A stretch of DNA of 64,000 bases from Winogradskyella vidalii (GCF_013403955.1 NZ_JABFDG010000001.1:744001-808000); one strand, 5' to 3'. Numbered from the stretch's first letter, positions 35,502-44,500 are shown. Notes: a model not told the origin generated them from the letters alone. Program-made: numbers and translations.

Positions 35502-36578
35502 TTGATAAGCTATCTTTTAAATAAAATCGGTTATGCCTTTATCACCTTATTAGGGGTTATTACGGTCATTTTCTTTTTATTTACCATTTTACCTGGTGAT
35601 CCGGCTAAAATGATGTTAGGGCAAAATCAAACAGAAGAACAAGTGCTAGCTGTAAAACAGAAATATGGTTTTGATAAACCTATTGGAACACAGTTTTTAT
35701 ATTATTTAAATGATTTATCGCCCATATCATTTCACTCAAAGAATAATAAAGATTACACGTATTTAAGTCCCAATAAATATACAGCAACAACACTTTTTAC
35801 TTTAGGCAATACCACAACTGTTTTAAAAGCACCTTATTTAAGAGAATCCTTTACTAAACAAGGTAAAAAAGTGACTCAGGTTATTGGTGAAACTATTCCT
35901 AATACCTTTATATTAGCACTTTCGGCGATTATAATTGCTATTGTATTGGGTGTTGCTTTTGGCATCATTTCAGCATTATATAAAGACACTTGGATAGATA
36001 AAACCATTCAGGTTTTAAGTACATTTGGTATGAGTGTACCTTCGTTTTTTAGTGCTATTTTGTTTGCTTGGTTATTTGGTTTTGTATGGCATAATTATAC
36101 AAATCTAGAAATGACAGGAAGTTTATACGCTCTCGATGATTTTGGGGAAAAGATGACGATTCAATGGAAAAATTTAATCCTTCCAGCCGTTGTTTTAGGA
36201 ATTCGGCCTCTGGCTGTCGTTATTCAGCTAATGCGGAATTCATTATTAGAAGTTTTAAATCAAGATTATATAAGAACAGCCCGAGCTAAAGGTTTGAGTG
36301 AATTTCAGGTCATTAAAAATCACGCTGTAAAAAACGCATTAAACCCTGTGGTAACAGCTATATCAGGTTGGTTTGCGTCAATGCTTGCAGGCGCTGTTTT
36401 TGTAGAATATATTTTTGGTTGGAATGGCTTAGGAAAAGAAATTGTAAATGCGCTAAACACATTAGACTTGCCAGTAATTATGGGAGCGGTTTTAGTTATA
36501 GCCATTGTTTTTATCACGATTAACATATTTGTAGATGTTATTTATGCTTGGTTAGACCCTAGAGTAAAATTATCTTAA
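35502..36578 (+). CDS. DppB/OppB-like ABC transporter permease
   Basis: A 358-residue inner membrane permease of the dipeptide/oligopeptide type. N-terminal helix with VITVIFFLFTILPGDPAKMMLG, a long periplasmic segment (about 40-125), then four or five helices in the BPD_transp_1 domain with the coupling EAA loop RNSLLEVLNQDYIRTARAKGLSE. The start is a TTG at 35502. The gene stands alone: no DppC, ATPase or binding protein lies nearby. In Bacteroidota DppB and DppC are often unlinked, so partners may be elsewhere. Substrate unknown. Confidence 0.88.
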   Translation: MISYLLNKIGYAFITLLGVITVIFFLFTILPGDPAKMMLGQNQTEEQVLAVKQKYGFDKPIGTQFLYYLNDLSPISFHSKNNKDYTYLSPNKYTATTLFTLGNTTTVLKAPYLRESFTKQGKKVTQVIGETIPNTFILALSAIIIAIVLGVAFGIISALYKDTWIDKTIQVLSTFGMSVPSFFSAILFAWLFGFVWHNYTNLEMTGSLYALDDFGEKMTIQWKNLILPAVVLGIRPLAVVIQLMRNSLLEVLNQDYIRTARAKGLSEFQVIKNHAVKNALNPVVTAISGWFASMLAGAVFVEYIFGWNGLGKEIVNALNTLDLPVIMGAVLVIAIVFITINIFVDVIYAWLDPRVKLS

Positions 36579-36745
36579 TGAAATACTGATAATTGTCAAT
36601 TTTCATTCTTTTTTATTATGTTATTTTTGTGATTGATTATCCTTCGAGGTGTTGCTAAATTAATTTTAGTTTATATAATCTTGTAGGTATTAAATAATAA
36701 ACTGAAGTTCAATTAAATGAGATACCCATTTTAATGGGCAAAATT

Positions 36746-37495
36746 ATGAGAAAAAACATCGTAGCAGGAAACTGGAAAATGAATAACGATTTAGCGCAAA
36801 CTGAAACGTTGATAACGGAATTACAAAACCAAAGTAAGACTTCAAATGCTGAGGTTATGATAGCACCAGCATTTACAAACTTATGGCATGCTTTTCAGTC
36901 GTTAAGACAAGATGATGTAGAGGTTGTTGCTCAAAATATGCATTTTGCAGAACACGGTGCATATACAGGTGAAGTGAGTGTGAGTATGCTTAAAAGTATT
37001 GGTGTACAAACCGTTATTTTAGGACATAGTGAAAGACGTGCTTATTTCAATGAAACAGATGAAACTTTAGCTAAAAAAGTAGATACTGCATTATTAAATG
37101 AAATGCGAGTTATTTTTTGTTTTGGTGAAGAGCTAGCTGACAGAAAATCTAATAATCACGAAGCCGTAGTTGAAGGTCAGATTAAAAATGCATTGTTTCA
37201 CTTAGAAGCAGATGCTTTTGAAAACATTGTATTAGCTTATGAGCCTGTTTGGGCTATTGGCACTGGTGAAACTGCAAGTCCTGAGCAAGCACAAGATATG
37301 CATGCTTTTATTAGAAAAACTTTAGCAGATAAGTACGGAAATACTGTTGCTGATTCTGTTTCTATTTTATATGGTGGAAGTGTTAAACCTGCCAATGCTA
37401 AAGAGATCTTTGGAAAACCAGATGTCGATGGAGGCTTAATAGGTGGTGCAGCTTTAAATGCCGAAGATTTTTATGCGATTGTAAACGCATTTTAA
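36746..37495 (+). CDS. tpiA: Triosephosphate isomerase
   Basis: A 249-residue glycolytic enzyme interconverting dihydroxyacetone phosphate and glyceraldehyde 3-phosphate. Catalytic residues: Lys11 in GNWKMN, His94 in ILGHSERR, Glu166 in AYEPVWAIGTG. The phosphate-binding C-terminal loops ILYGGSVKP and GGLIGGAAL are present. The ATG at 36746 is chosen since it begins the conserved MRKNIVAGNWKMN; an ATG at 36734 would add four residues. Followed by a strong bidirectional terminator. Confidence 0.97.
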   Translation: MRKNIVAGNWKMNNDLAQTETLITELQNQSKTSNAEVMIAPAFTNLWHAFQSLRQDDVEVVAQNMHFAEHGAYTGEVSVSMLKSIGVQTVILGHSERRAYFNETDETLAKKVDTALLNEMRVIFCFGEELADRKSNNHEAVVEGQIKNALFHLEADAFENIVLAYEPVWAIGTGETASPEQAQDMHAFIRKTLADKYGNTVADSVSILYGGSVKPANAKEIFGKPDVDGGLIGGAALNAEDFYAIVNAF

Positions 37496-37518
37496 AAACC
37501 TTATCTTACTAAGTAATT

Positions 37519-37566
37519 AAAAAGTCCTTAACACATTGATTCTAACCAATGAGTTAAGGACTTTTT
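37519..37566. terminator. Bidirectional terminator between tpiA and the porin gene
   Basis: A long stem with AAAAAGTCCTTAAC (37519-37532) pairing with GTTAAGGACTTTTT (37553-37566), then CATTG/CAATG inside. A-run on the left and T-run on the right allow use in both directions. Confidence 0.93.
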
Positions 37567-37587
37567 TAGGCTTAAAAATGAAATTAT

Positions 37588-38790
37588 TTATATGCCTATT
37601 TCTACTTGAAAACGTAAATACCAATCACTAGTTTGGCTAGAATCAATATAATTAAATTCAGTATTAGTAATTTCAGCTTGTAATTTTAAAGCGTGTTCCC
37701 AAATGTATTTAGTAACTCCAACACTGTATTGATTGGTTTGTGGTGTTAAAGCTTCAATATCTTCATGAGGCTCTTGGTACGAATAACGACCAACAATTTC
37801 ATAATTGTTTTTAAAAATATAACTCAATTGGGTGTCAAAACCACTACCTGCAAAAACATATCTAGTTTCCAAAATATCATCCGGATTTACCGTTAATGGG
37901 TTGTCAGAAGTTCTATTCATATAAGCTGTTTGAAAAGCCCAACCGTTATATTTTACAATAGCATCTAGTAATAAAGATTGCATATCGCGTTGTTCAAATA
38001 ATTCTTCACCAATAGTACCTCGTGTTCTCCTCGCATTGTTATTATAATGATAAACCCCTGAAACCATTAATTTAGGAGTTTGCTCACGTTTTAAATCCCC
38101 TTCAAACAGCGTTCCATTACTTTGAAAACTACCAAAAGGAAAGAGTTCTAAACGGCCAGTAAACGCTAAACCATTATCGGGTTCTTTAGTCCAGTTTCGA
38201 CCTTCACCTGTACTAATAGCCGTTTTTAAGTTATACGAAAATTGGTCTTGTAATTCATTTAAATAATACACTTGTAAACCAAAATCTCTATCAATATTAA
38301 AGCGGGCATTATTTATAGAGCGATCGGTGAGTTGTAAAGCACCAGAGGAATTAATACGCTGCCTGTTTCCTGGGAGTTTTGTTTGTCCAAAACCAATATT
38401 CCAATGTTCGTTGGGCCTGTAAAATACAATCGCATCTCTAATAATATTGAGATTATCGCCGTCTTCTATGGCGCCAACATCATTTGGTGAAAATGATAAT
38501 TGAACCACATAAATAATACTAGGGTCACCAACATAACCATCAAAACGCAATCGCATTCGTCTTATCATAGCTTCGTACCCATCGGCTTCATCTTCATTGT
38601 ATAACGATGTAAATCTATTTTGCATTCTAAACCTAATATTGAGTTTAAAAATACTGTCTGGCGATGTAATTCCTAGCCCTTTTCCATAACTATAGTAGGG
38701 AAGTGCAGAAAGTTTAATGTCATTAGTTTCTTGAGCAGGGATTAGCTGAAATAAAACTAAAAATAGAATTGAAAGGGTAATTTTATTCAT
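37588..38790 (-). CDS. OprO/OprP-type outer membrane porin
   Basis: A 400-residue exported beta-barrel. Signal peptide ends near LIPAQ. Barrel strands begin with FKLNIRFRMQNRFTSLYN, and the block IRRMRLRFDGYVGDPSIIYVVQLSFSPND followed by IRDAIVFYRPNEHWNIGFGQTKLPGNRQR is the signature of phosphate-selective porin O/P. The last residues (WYLRFQVEIGI) are typical of a barrel closing strand, though the terminal aromatic is replaced by Ile. Substrate is not predictable. Transcribed alone, convergent with tpiA. Confidence 0.85.
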   Translation of the reverse strand: MNKITLSILFLVLFQLIPAQETNDIKLSALPYYSYGKGLGITSPDSIFKLNIRFRMQNRFTSLYNEDEADGYEAMIRRMRLRFDGYVGDPSIIYVVQLSFSPNDVGAIEDGDNLNIIRDAIVFYRPNEHWNIGFGQTKLPGNRQRINSSGALQLTDRSINNARFNIDRDFGLQVYYLNELQDQFSYNLKTAISTGEGRNWTKEPDNGLAFTGRLELFPFGSFQSNGTLFEGDLKREQTPKLMVSGVYHYNNNARRTRGTIGEELFEQRDMQSLLLDAIVKYNGWAFQTAYMNRTSDNPLTVNPDDILETRYVFAGSGFDTQLSYIFKNNYEIVGRYSYQEPHEDIEALTPQTNQYSVGVTKYIWEHALKLQAEITNTEFNYIDSSQTSDWYLRFQVEIGI

Positions 38791-38837
38791 GTCATTTTAA
38801 TTTAAAACAAAAATAAGAGTAACTAAATTAGGATTAG

Positions 38838-38845
38838 TAAATTTG
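38838..38845 (+). promoter_or_regulatory. -7 promoter element (TAAATTTG) for prmA
   Basis: TAAATTTG matches TAnnTTTG, 18 nt before the ATG. The -33 position lacks TTTG. Confidence 0.45.
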
Positions 38846-38863
38846 TAAAAAAAAATAATAATA

Positions 38864-39697
38864 ATGTCCGAAATATACATGGGTTACACATTCAAAGTGA
38901 ACCCGATAAAGCCCGCTGTTGAAATCTTAATTGCCGAACTGGGTTATGCAGGTTTTGAAAGCTTTGTGGAGAATGAAGAAGGCGTCATTGCCTATATTCA
39001 AAAAGAGGAATGGCATAAAAATATTCTAGATGATATTTACGTTTTAAGCTCTGATGAATTTGAAATTACGCATACGTATGAAGAAATTGAACAAACCAAC
39101 TGGAATGAAGAATGGGAGAAAAATTTTAGCCCAATTATTGTTGACGATTTAGTTTCGGTACGTGCTCCATTTCATGAAAAACCTGATACAAAGTTTGACT
39201 TAATAATAGAGCCAAAAATGAGCTTTGGGACAGGACATCATGAAACCACACACATGATGATTCAGCATATTTTAAAAAATGATTTTACAAATAAATCGGT
39301 TTTAGATATGGGCTGTGGAACAGGCGTTTTAGCCATTTTAGCCGAAAAAGTAGGCGCAACAAAACTCGATGCTATTGATATAGACAACTGGTGTTATTTA
39401 AACAGTTTAGAAAACGTAGAACGTAATGATTGTAAACATATTTCAGTTTACGAAGGCGATGTAAAATTATTAGAAGGTAAAACCTACGATAGCATTATTG
39501 CGAATATAAACCGTAATATATTGCTTGCTGATATTGCTGCTTATGCTAAAAGTTTAAATGCTGATGGGAGCTTATTTTTAAGTGGATTTTATCAAGAAGA
39601 CATCCCGATTATTGAAGCAGAATGTGATAAACACATGTTAAAATTGAAGGAAACTATACAAAAAGGGCAGTGGGTTGCGTTAAAATTTATAAATTAG
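38864..39697 (+). CDS. prmA: Ribosomal protein L11 methyltransferase
   Basis: A 277-residue SAM-dependent enzyme that trimethylates L11. The N-terminal substrate domain (1-95) is followed by SAM-binding motif I VLDMGCGTGVLAILAEKVGA, the conserved EPKMSFGTGHHETT just before it, and post-motif DAIDIDNWC and IIANINRNILL (the NxxR-type catalytic loop). Family length and order are normal. Together with clpS 59 nt downstream it forms a likely operon, a pairing seen in many Bacteroidota. Confidence 0.95.
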   Translation: MSEIYMGYTFKVNPIKPAVEILIAELGYAGFESFVENEEGVIAYIQKEEWHKNILDDIYVLSSDEFEITHTYEEIEQTNWNEEWEKNFSPIIVDDLVSVRAPFHEKPDTKFDLIIEPKMSFGTGHHETTHMMIQHILKNDFTNKSVLDMGCGTGVLAILAEKVGATKLDAIDIDNWCYLNSLENVERNDCKHISVYEGDVKLLEGKTYDSIIANINRNILLADIAAYAKSLNADGSLFLSGFYQEDIPIIEAECDKHMLKLKETIQKGQWVALKFIN

Positions 39698-39756
39698 TGT
39701 AAACTTAAGTTTAACTATGATTTTCCTTAATTGGAATTTCTAAAAGAACAAAAGGG

Positions 39757-40029
39757 ATGACCAAAGAAAAATATTCAGAAGAATTACTTTTAAAAGAAGA
39801 AGCTGTAAAACAAAACGAGATTGTATTATTCAATGATGAAGTTAATACCTTTGATCATGTAATAGAGATGCTTATTTATGCTTGTGATCATGTACCAGAA
39901 CAAGCAGAACAATGTGCTTTGTTAGTACATTATAAAGGTAAGTGTACAGTTAAAACAGGTGCTTATGAAGATTTAGAGCCACGATGTTCTAAGCTTTTAC
40001 AGGCCGGACTTAGTGCCGAAATAGTTTAA
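39757..40029 (+). CDS. clpS: Clp protease adaptor ClpS
   Basis: A 90-residue adaptor that brings N-degron proteins to ClpAP. The core LFNDEVNTFDHVIEMLIYACDH gives the conserved NDE/D-x-x-T-F-x-x-V substrate pocket, and HYKGKCTVKTG the ClpA/C contact region. The N-terminal extension (1-20) is short and acidic/basic mixed. Follows prmA and is closed by a terminator one base after its stop. Confidence 0.92.
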   Translation: MTKEKYSEELLLKEEAVKQNEIVLFNDEVNTFDHVIEMLIYACDHVPEQAEQCALLVHYKGKCTVKTGAYEDLEPRCSKLLQAGLSAEIV

Positions 40030-40030
40030 T

Positions 40031-40059
40031 AAAAAATCCCACCTATAGTGGGATTTTTT
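40031..40059. terminator. Terminator between clpS and the metal-binding protein gene
   Basis: AAAAAATCCCAC (40031-40042), loop CTATA, GTGGGATTTTTT (40048-40059). A perfect 12-bp stem with A- and T-runs that can serve both convergent genes. Confidence 0.95.
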
Positions 40060-40083
40060 ACTATTATAAGGTGTTTTATTTTT

Positions 40084-40353
40084 TTATTTTGTCATTCTTC
40101 CTACAGCACAGCTCACAAAAGATTTCGCTTTTTTAGGTAAAGAGTTAGAATCGCCCTCTATTGGATATCCCAAATCTGATAATTTGTTTTTTACGACTTC
40201 AATATCGTTTTCAACGGTAATATTAAAGCTCACTTCGTTAGTGTCGTTATCAACGCTAACATCAGAAATACCGTCTAATTTAGAGAGTTGTGTTACAATG
40301 GTATTAGCACAACCACCACATTTTAAATTTTGAATGTTAAATGTATTTTTCAT
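40084..40353 (-). CDS. Heavy-metal-associated (HMA) domain protein
   Basis: An 89-residue single HMA domain. The metal-binding pair is Cys12 and Cys15 in NLKCGGCANTI; the fold continues with ISDVSVDNDTNEVSFNI and ends in a short tail with one more Cys. Resembles CopZ-like copper chaperones, but the CGGC motif differs from the usual CxxC sequence MxCxxC and metal choice is not clear. Last gene of the minus-strand sulfur set, 114 nt from the persulfide dioxygenase; it could be separate. Confidence 0.85.
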   Translation of the reverse strand: MKNTFNIQNLKCGGCANTIVTQLSKLDGISDVSVDNDTNEVSFNITVENDIEVVKNKLSDLGYPIEGDSNSLPKKAKSFVSCAVGRMTK

Positions 40354-40467
40354 ATTTAGATATTTTGGAGATCTGTCCGTTTTTTAAAACGCGATAGGTC
40401 TGATAAATAATAATTTAAGAGTTAAATAAAGACTTTCTCAATTTTACAAACCAAGAAAACTAGTCCT

Positions 40468-41874
40468 CTATAATGTTGATGGACAAACAAAATCTGTAAT
40501 TGGTAAATCAGTATTTTTAATGGCTGCAAATCCACCAGCAATATCAATTAATTTAGTATAACCTCTAGCTTTTAATATAGAGGCCGCAATTACAGAGCGG
40601 TAACCACCTGCACAATGTATATAATAGGTCTTGTCTTTATTGAGCGCATTCATCTTCTCATTAATAAAGTCTAAAGATAAATGCTGAACGTCTTCCAAGT
40701 GCGACGATTGATACTCACCATCCTTACGAACGTCTAATATATTAAGCGTATCTGCTTTTAATCTGGTGGCTAATTCTTCAGCAGAAATGGACGTTAATGT
40801 TTCAATGTCTTTTCCTGCTTTTTTCCAAGCGTCTATGCCACCTTCAAGATAACCTAAGGTGTTGTCATAGCCTACACGTGATAATCTTGTAACTGCTTCA
40901 GCAGATTTACCTTCTGGTACAACTAAAATTATGGGTTGATTAATATCCTTAATTAAAGCCCCAACCCAAGGTGCAAAACCACCATTTAAGCCAATAAAAA
41001 TAGAATTTGGAATATGACTTTTTATAAAATCGGCTTGTGTTCTAACATCTAAAACTAAAGCAGATTCATGATTAGCCATAGCTTCAAATTCGTTTGGCTG
41101 TAATGCTACATTTCCTGTTTTTAAAACGCTGTCAAAATTGGCATAGCCCATTTTATTCAGCATAGCATTTTTTGCAAAATACTGTGGTGGTGGCGCAATA
41201 CCATCTAAGACTTCTTTTACAAATTCAGCTTTCGTCATATCAGCACGTAACGCATAATTTGTTTTTTTCTGTTCTCCTAAAACACCCACCGTTTCTTTGC
41301 TTAAGTTTTTACCGCAAGCCGAACCAGCACCATGAGCAGGATAAACAATAACATCGTCTGCTAATGGCATAATTTTATTTCGAAGCGAATCAAACAACAT
41401 ACCTGCTAAATCTTCTTTGGTTAAATCAGATTTAATGGCTAAATCTGGTCGTCCTACATCGCCTAAGAATAAGGTGTCACCGGAAAAAATGGCATGGTCT
41501 TTTCCGTTTTCGTCTATTAACACATAAGTGGCCGATTCTAAAGTGTGCCCGGGTGTGTGTAATACTTTAATAGAAACTTTACCAAGTTTAAGGATTTCAC
41601 CATCTGTAGCGGTGTGAATATCGTATTCTGTGCTCGCACCTGGACCAAAAACGATAGTTGCTCCAGTTTCTTTTGCTAAATCTACATGACCAGACACAAA
41701 ATCGGCATGAAAATGAGTTTCTAAAATATACTTTATTTTGGCTTTATTAGCGTCTGCTTTTTCAATATATTGTTGTATTTCTCTAAGCGGGTCTATTATA
41801 GCAACCTCACCTTCAGATTCAATATAGTAGGCACCTTGTGCTAAACAGCCTGTATATAATTGTTCAATTTTCAT
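40468..41874 (-). CDS. Persulfide dioxygenase fused to two rhodanese domains
   Basis: A 468-residue protein. Residues 1-235 are an ETHE1-type metallo-beta-lactamase fold with iron ligands in THFHADFVSGH (His54, His56, Asp58, His63), SGDTLFLGDVGRPD and YPAHGAGSACG. Two rhodanese domains follow (about 260-350 and 365-460). The second has the active Cys421 in IHCAGGYRS; the first has VVPEGKS at that position and no cysteine, so it is probably structural. The enzyme should oxidise glutathione or other persulfides to sulfite and pass sulfane sulfur. It clusters with sulfur transporters and a Crp regulator. Confidence 0.92.
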   Translation of the reverse strand: MKIEQLYTGCLAQGAYYIESEGEVAIIDPLREIQQYIEKADANKAKIKYILETHFHADFVSGHVDLAKETGATIVFGPGASTEYDIHTATDGEILKLGKVSIKVLHTPGHTLESATYVLIDENGKDHAIFSGDTLFLGDVGRPDLAIKSDLTKEDLAGMLFDSLRNKIMPLADDVIVYPAHGAGSACGKNLSKETVGVLGEQKKTNYALRADMTKAEFVKEVLDGIAPPPQYFAKNAMLNKMGYANFDSVLKTGNVALQPNEFEAMANHESALVLDVRTQADFIKSHIPNSIFIGLNGGFAPWVGALIKDINQPIILVVPEGKSAEAVTRLSRVGYDNTLGYLEGGIDAWKKAGKDIETLTSISAEELATRLKADTLNILDVRKDGEYQSSHLEDVQHLSLDFINEKMNALNKDKTYYIHCAGGYRSVIAASILKARGYTKLIDIAGGFAAIKNTDLPITDFVCPSTL

Positions 41875-41944
41875 ACTTAATTAATTTGAATTGCAAATTT
41901 AAGAAACTTCATTTTTTGAAATGTGATATTTGTCACAAAGTGTG

Positions 41945-42748
41945 TTAAAATAACTCTTTAAACATAATGTATATTGCCATAAATATGGTGAAATAACCAA
42001 AGCCTTTTTTTAAGCGTTTAGCACTTATTTTCTTAGAAAGTGCTAAACCAATAAAAATTCCTATAATTGAAATGGCAGTAAATGTAATAAGGAATTGCCA
42101 ATCTATATTGAGGGTTTTTACATCGCCTAAGAATCCTAAAAGTGATTGTATAGCAATGATAAACAACGATGTGCTGATGGCTTTTTTTATAGGGAGTTTG
42201 ACTAATAGAACTAATGCAGGAACGATTAAGAATCCGCCGCCAGCACCAACTAAACCTGCTAAAGCACCGATGCCAATTGCTTGCGTGCCAATGGCAAAAT
42301 AATGGGTGTTTTCAAATTCTTTTATGCTATTTTCAGTATTTATCGTTTTAGACCTAATCATTGACCATCCTGCTAATAGCATAATAATTGCAAATAACAG
42401 CATTATAAAAAGTGAATTGGTGAGTTGAAAGTCACCTACAGAAAAAAAGACTTCTGGCAGGTTAGGTATTACTAAGCTTCTTACTGTAAACACAGTAATT
42501 ATAGAAGGTATTGCAAATACAATAGCAGTTTTAAAATCAATTTTATTTTTCTTTAAGTTACGCAGCGTACCAATTAAAGCTGTGTTTCCTACAATAAAAA
42601 GCGAATAACCCGTAGCAACTATAGGACTAAAACCTAATAAATAAACCAAAATAGGAACCGTTAAAATAGAACCGCCTCCACCGATTAGACCTAAAACAAG
42701 TCCAACAATTAAAGCGCCAAAATAACCTAATGTTTCCGTGAATTCCAT
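41945..42748 (-). CDS. Sulfite exporter TauE/SafE family protein
   Basis: A 267-residue membrane protein with eight or nine predicted helices in two similar halves. Each half holds the TSUP glycine-rich motif: LVLGLIGGGGSILTVPILVYLLG and LAGLVGAGGGFLIVPALVLLV. TSUP proteins move organosulfur anions or sulfite. Adjacent to the persulfide dioxygenase, whose product is sulfite, an export role fits. Gap to the next upstream gene is 1 nt, so they share an operon. Confidence 0.92.
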   Translation of the reverse strand: MEFTETLGYFGALIVGLVLGLIGGGGSILTVPILVYLLGFSPIVATGYSLFIVGNTALIGTLRNLKKNKIDFKTAIVFAIPSIITVFTVRSLVIPNLPEVFFSVGDFQLTNSLFIMLLFAIIMLLAGWSMIRSKTINTENSIKEFENTHYFAIGTQAIGIGALAGLVGAGGGFLIVPALVLLVKLPIKKAISTSLFIIAIQSLLGFLGDVKTLNIDWQFLITFTAISIIGIFIGLALSKKISAKRLKKGFGYFTIFMAIYIMFKELF

Positions 42749-42749
42749 T

Positions 42750-43166
42750 TTAATGTGGTAATTTGTCTTTTAGTAAACCATAGGTGTAAGTCCCTAATAA
42801 TGCCGCTGCAATCACGATAAGCATAGGCCAAACACCAGTGCCTAATAAAATATACATTGGTCCAGGGCAAGCACCACATAAAGCCCAGCCTAAGCCAAAA
42901 ATAGTACCTCCAATAATATAGCGAGTGAAACCGCGTTCTTTTAGACTTACTTTTAATAAGCCACCTTCAATATTTTTTATTTTTTTCATTTTAGAAAATG
43001 CTAAGAGAAGCACTCCTGTTGCAATTGCAGAACCAATAATACCGTACATATGGAAGGATTGAAATTTAAACATTTCAAAAATACGATACCAAGATACGGC
43101 TTCAGATTTAACCAGAACAATTCCGAAGACGCTTCCTACAATAAAAAATTTAATATATTTTCCCAT
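42750..43166 (-). CDS. YeeE/YedE-like transporter half, C-terminal type (DUF6691)
   Basis: A 138-residue membrane protein with about four helices. The ATG at 43166 is preferred: it lies 2 nt after the stop of the other half and begins MGKYIKFFIVGSVFGIVL, whereas the longer frame to 43379 reads through the neighbour in another phase. The motif FGLGWALCGACPGPMYIL carries the conserved cysteines of the thiosulfate importer TsuA (YeeE). Together with the adjacent half it probably forms one transporter for thiosulfate or related sulfur anions. Confidence 0.88.
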   Translation of the reverse strand: MGKYIKFFIVGSVFGIVLVKSEAVSWYRIFEMFKFQSFHMYGIIGSAIATGVLLLAFSKMKKIKNIEGGLLKVSLKERGFTRYIIGGTIFGLGWALCGACPGPMYILLGTGVWPMLIVIAAALLGTYTYGLLKDKLPH

Positions 43167-43168
43167 AA

Positions 43169-43726
43169 TTAAAATAGTATTGGATAAATAAGGTGAATCA
43201 TAATTAAGCCTCCTAAAAAGAAACCGATAACTGCAATTAAAGAGGGTAATTGTAAACTGCTTAACCCTGTAATGGCGTGTCCAGAGGTACAGCCACCGGC
43301 GTAACGTGTACCAAATCCGACAAGAAATCCGCCAACAGTAAGGATTAAAATACCTTTGAGACTGAAAACAGCATCCCAACTAAATAATTCTGGTGGCAAT
43401 AAATTTTGGCCAACATTATTAAACCCATAAGCAGTTAAGTCTTTAACTGTGGCCTCACTAAGGTCAATCGCTGTTGGATTTGATAAAAATGTGTGAGCAA
43501 TAAAGCCTCCAAAAATGGCACCGAGAACAACTACAAGATTCCAACGTTGGCTTTTCCAATCAAATTTAAAAAATTCTGTACGTTTACCAGCACCACCTAT
43601 AGCACATAAGGTTCTTAGGTTTGATGACATGCCAAAAGTTCTCCCAAAATAGAGTAGAAGATACATAACGATGGCCAGACAAGGCCCAGAAACATACCAA
43701 GGCCAAGGTTGTAATATGAATTCCAT
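43169..43726 (-). CDS. YeeE/YedE-like transporter half, N-terminal type
   Basis: A 185-residue membrane protein with four or five helices; ATG at 43726 ([15 protein letters not shown]) is chosen over one 17 residues upstream because the family starts here. The motif [23 protein letters not shown] with its cysteine is the hallmark of YeeE/YedE sulfur transporters. A single full-length TsuA is about 350 residues, so here the transporter is split into two genes separated by 2 nt. It lies 57 nt downstream of the Crp-type regulator. Confidence 0.9.
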   Translation of the reverse strand: MEFILQPWPWYVSGPCLAIVMYLLLYFGRTFGMSSNLRTLCAIGGAGKRTEFFKFDWKSQRWNLVVVLGAIFGGFIAHTFLSNPTAIDLSEATVKDLTAYGFNNVGQNLLPPELFSWDAVFSLKGILILTVGGFLVGFGTRYAGGCTSGHAITGLSSLQLPSLIAVIGFFLGGLIMIHLIYPILF

Positions 43727-43783
43727 AAAATAAATTTGATGCAAAAATAAGATTCTTATAGTAGCTTGGTGATACAAAAGTGG

Positions 43784-44419
43784 TTAAAAGTCTAAGACTT
43801 CAATTTTGTTTCTACCAAGTTTAATTTTGTTTTCGCGTTCGAGTTGTTTTAAAAGTCTTGAAATGACCACTCTAGAAGTGTTTAAGTCTTCAGCAATGTC
43901 TAAGTGTGTCATTTCTAAATTTGTTGACGCAGAAAGTTTTACTTGATCGGTAAGGTATTTAAATAAACGTTCATCCATTTTCATAAAGGCAAGCGTGTCT
44001 ATAGTTTCTAGCATTTCATCAAAACGAATTTGATAACTTTGAAGAATAAAGTTTCGCCAGCTTTCATTGGTGTTAAACCATAGTTTCATGTTTTCAATAG
44101 GAATCATGATTACCGTAGCATCTTCATCTGCAATAGCTCTAATTTTACTTACAGACTTTACCATGCAACAAGTGAGTGACATGGCGCAGGTGTCCCCAGA
44201 CTCTAAGACATAGAGTAAAAGCTCATCGCCATTATCGTCTTCTCTTAAAACTTTAATGTTTCCTTTAATGAGTAAAGGAATGTAATTTAATTCCTGACCA
44301 ATATCAATAATTATATCAGCTTTTTTAAAAGTTTTAATAAAAGCCACATTAGCAATACTATCGATTATTTCTGAATCGAATAAGTAGTTGAACGGTTCTA
44401 GGAGTGCTTTAGAAATCAT
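43784..44419 (-). CDS. Crp/Fnr family regulator with a cysteine cluster
   Basis: A 211-residue regulator: cyclic-nucleotide-type beta barrel (about 15-125), dimer helix, and C-terminal winged HTH (150-205, THLDIAEDLNTSRVVISRLLKQLE). In the barrel, SGDTCAMSLTCCMVKS places Cys78, Cys84 and Cys85 where cAMP-binding proteins have their phosphate cassette; the cAMP contacts (RxSE) are absent. The cysteines could sense persulfide or redox state. First gene of the minus-strand set regulator - YeeE halves - TauE - persulfide dioxygenase, so it likely controls that operon. Confidence 0.87.
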   Translation of the reverse strand: MISKALLEPFNYLFDSEIIDSIANVAFIKTFKKADIIIDIGQELNYIPLLIKGNIKVLREDDNGDELLLYVLESGDTCAMSLTCCMVKSVSKIRAIADEDATVIMIPIENMKLWFNTNESWRNFILQSYQIRFDEMLETIDTLAFMKMDERLFKYLTDQVKLSASTNLEMTHLDIAEDLNTSRVVISRLLKQLERENKIKLGRNKIEVLDF

Positions 44420-44458
44420 GCATCAAAAATACTAAATTAAATAATTGAAATTGTTTGG

Positions 44459-44486
44459 TTGTTTTTTAATAAAAGTATTATATTTG
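44459..44486 (+). promoter_or_regulatory. Promoter of tRNA-Arg
   Basis: TTG (44459-44461, within a TTTGGTTG run) and TATATTTG (44479-44486) are separated by 17 nt, the Bacteroidota consensus geometry. The tRNA starts 14 nt later. Confidence 0.75.
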
Positions 44487-44500
44487 CACCCACTTAAAAT

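Noticed and set aside
42750..43379. 209-residue version of the second YeeE half
   Set aside because: The extra 71 residues overlap the other half in a different phase and lack transporter features; the ATG at 43166 is preferred.
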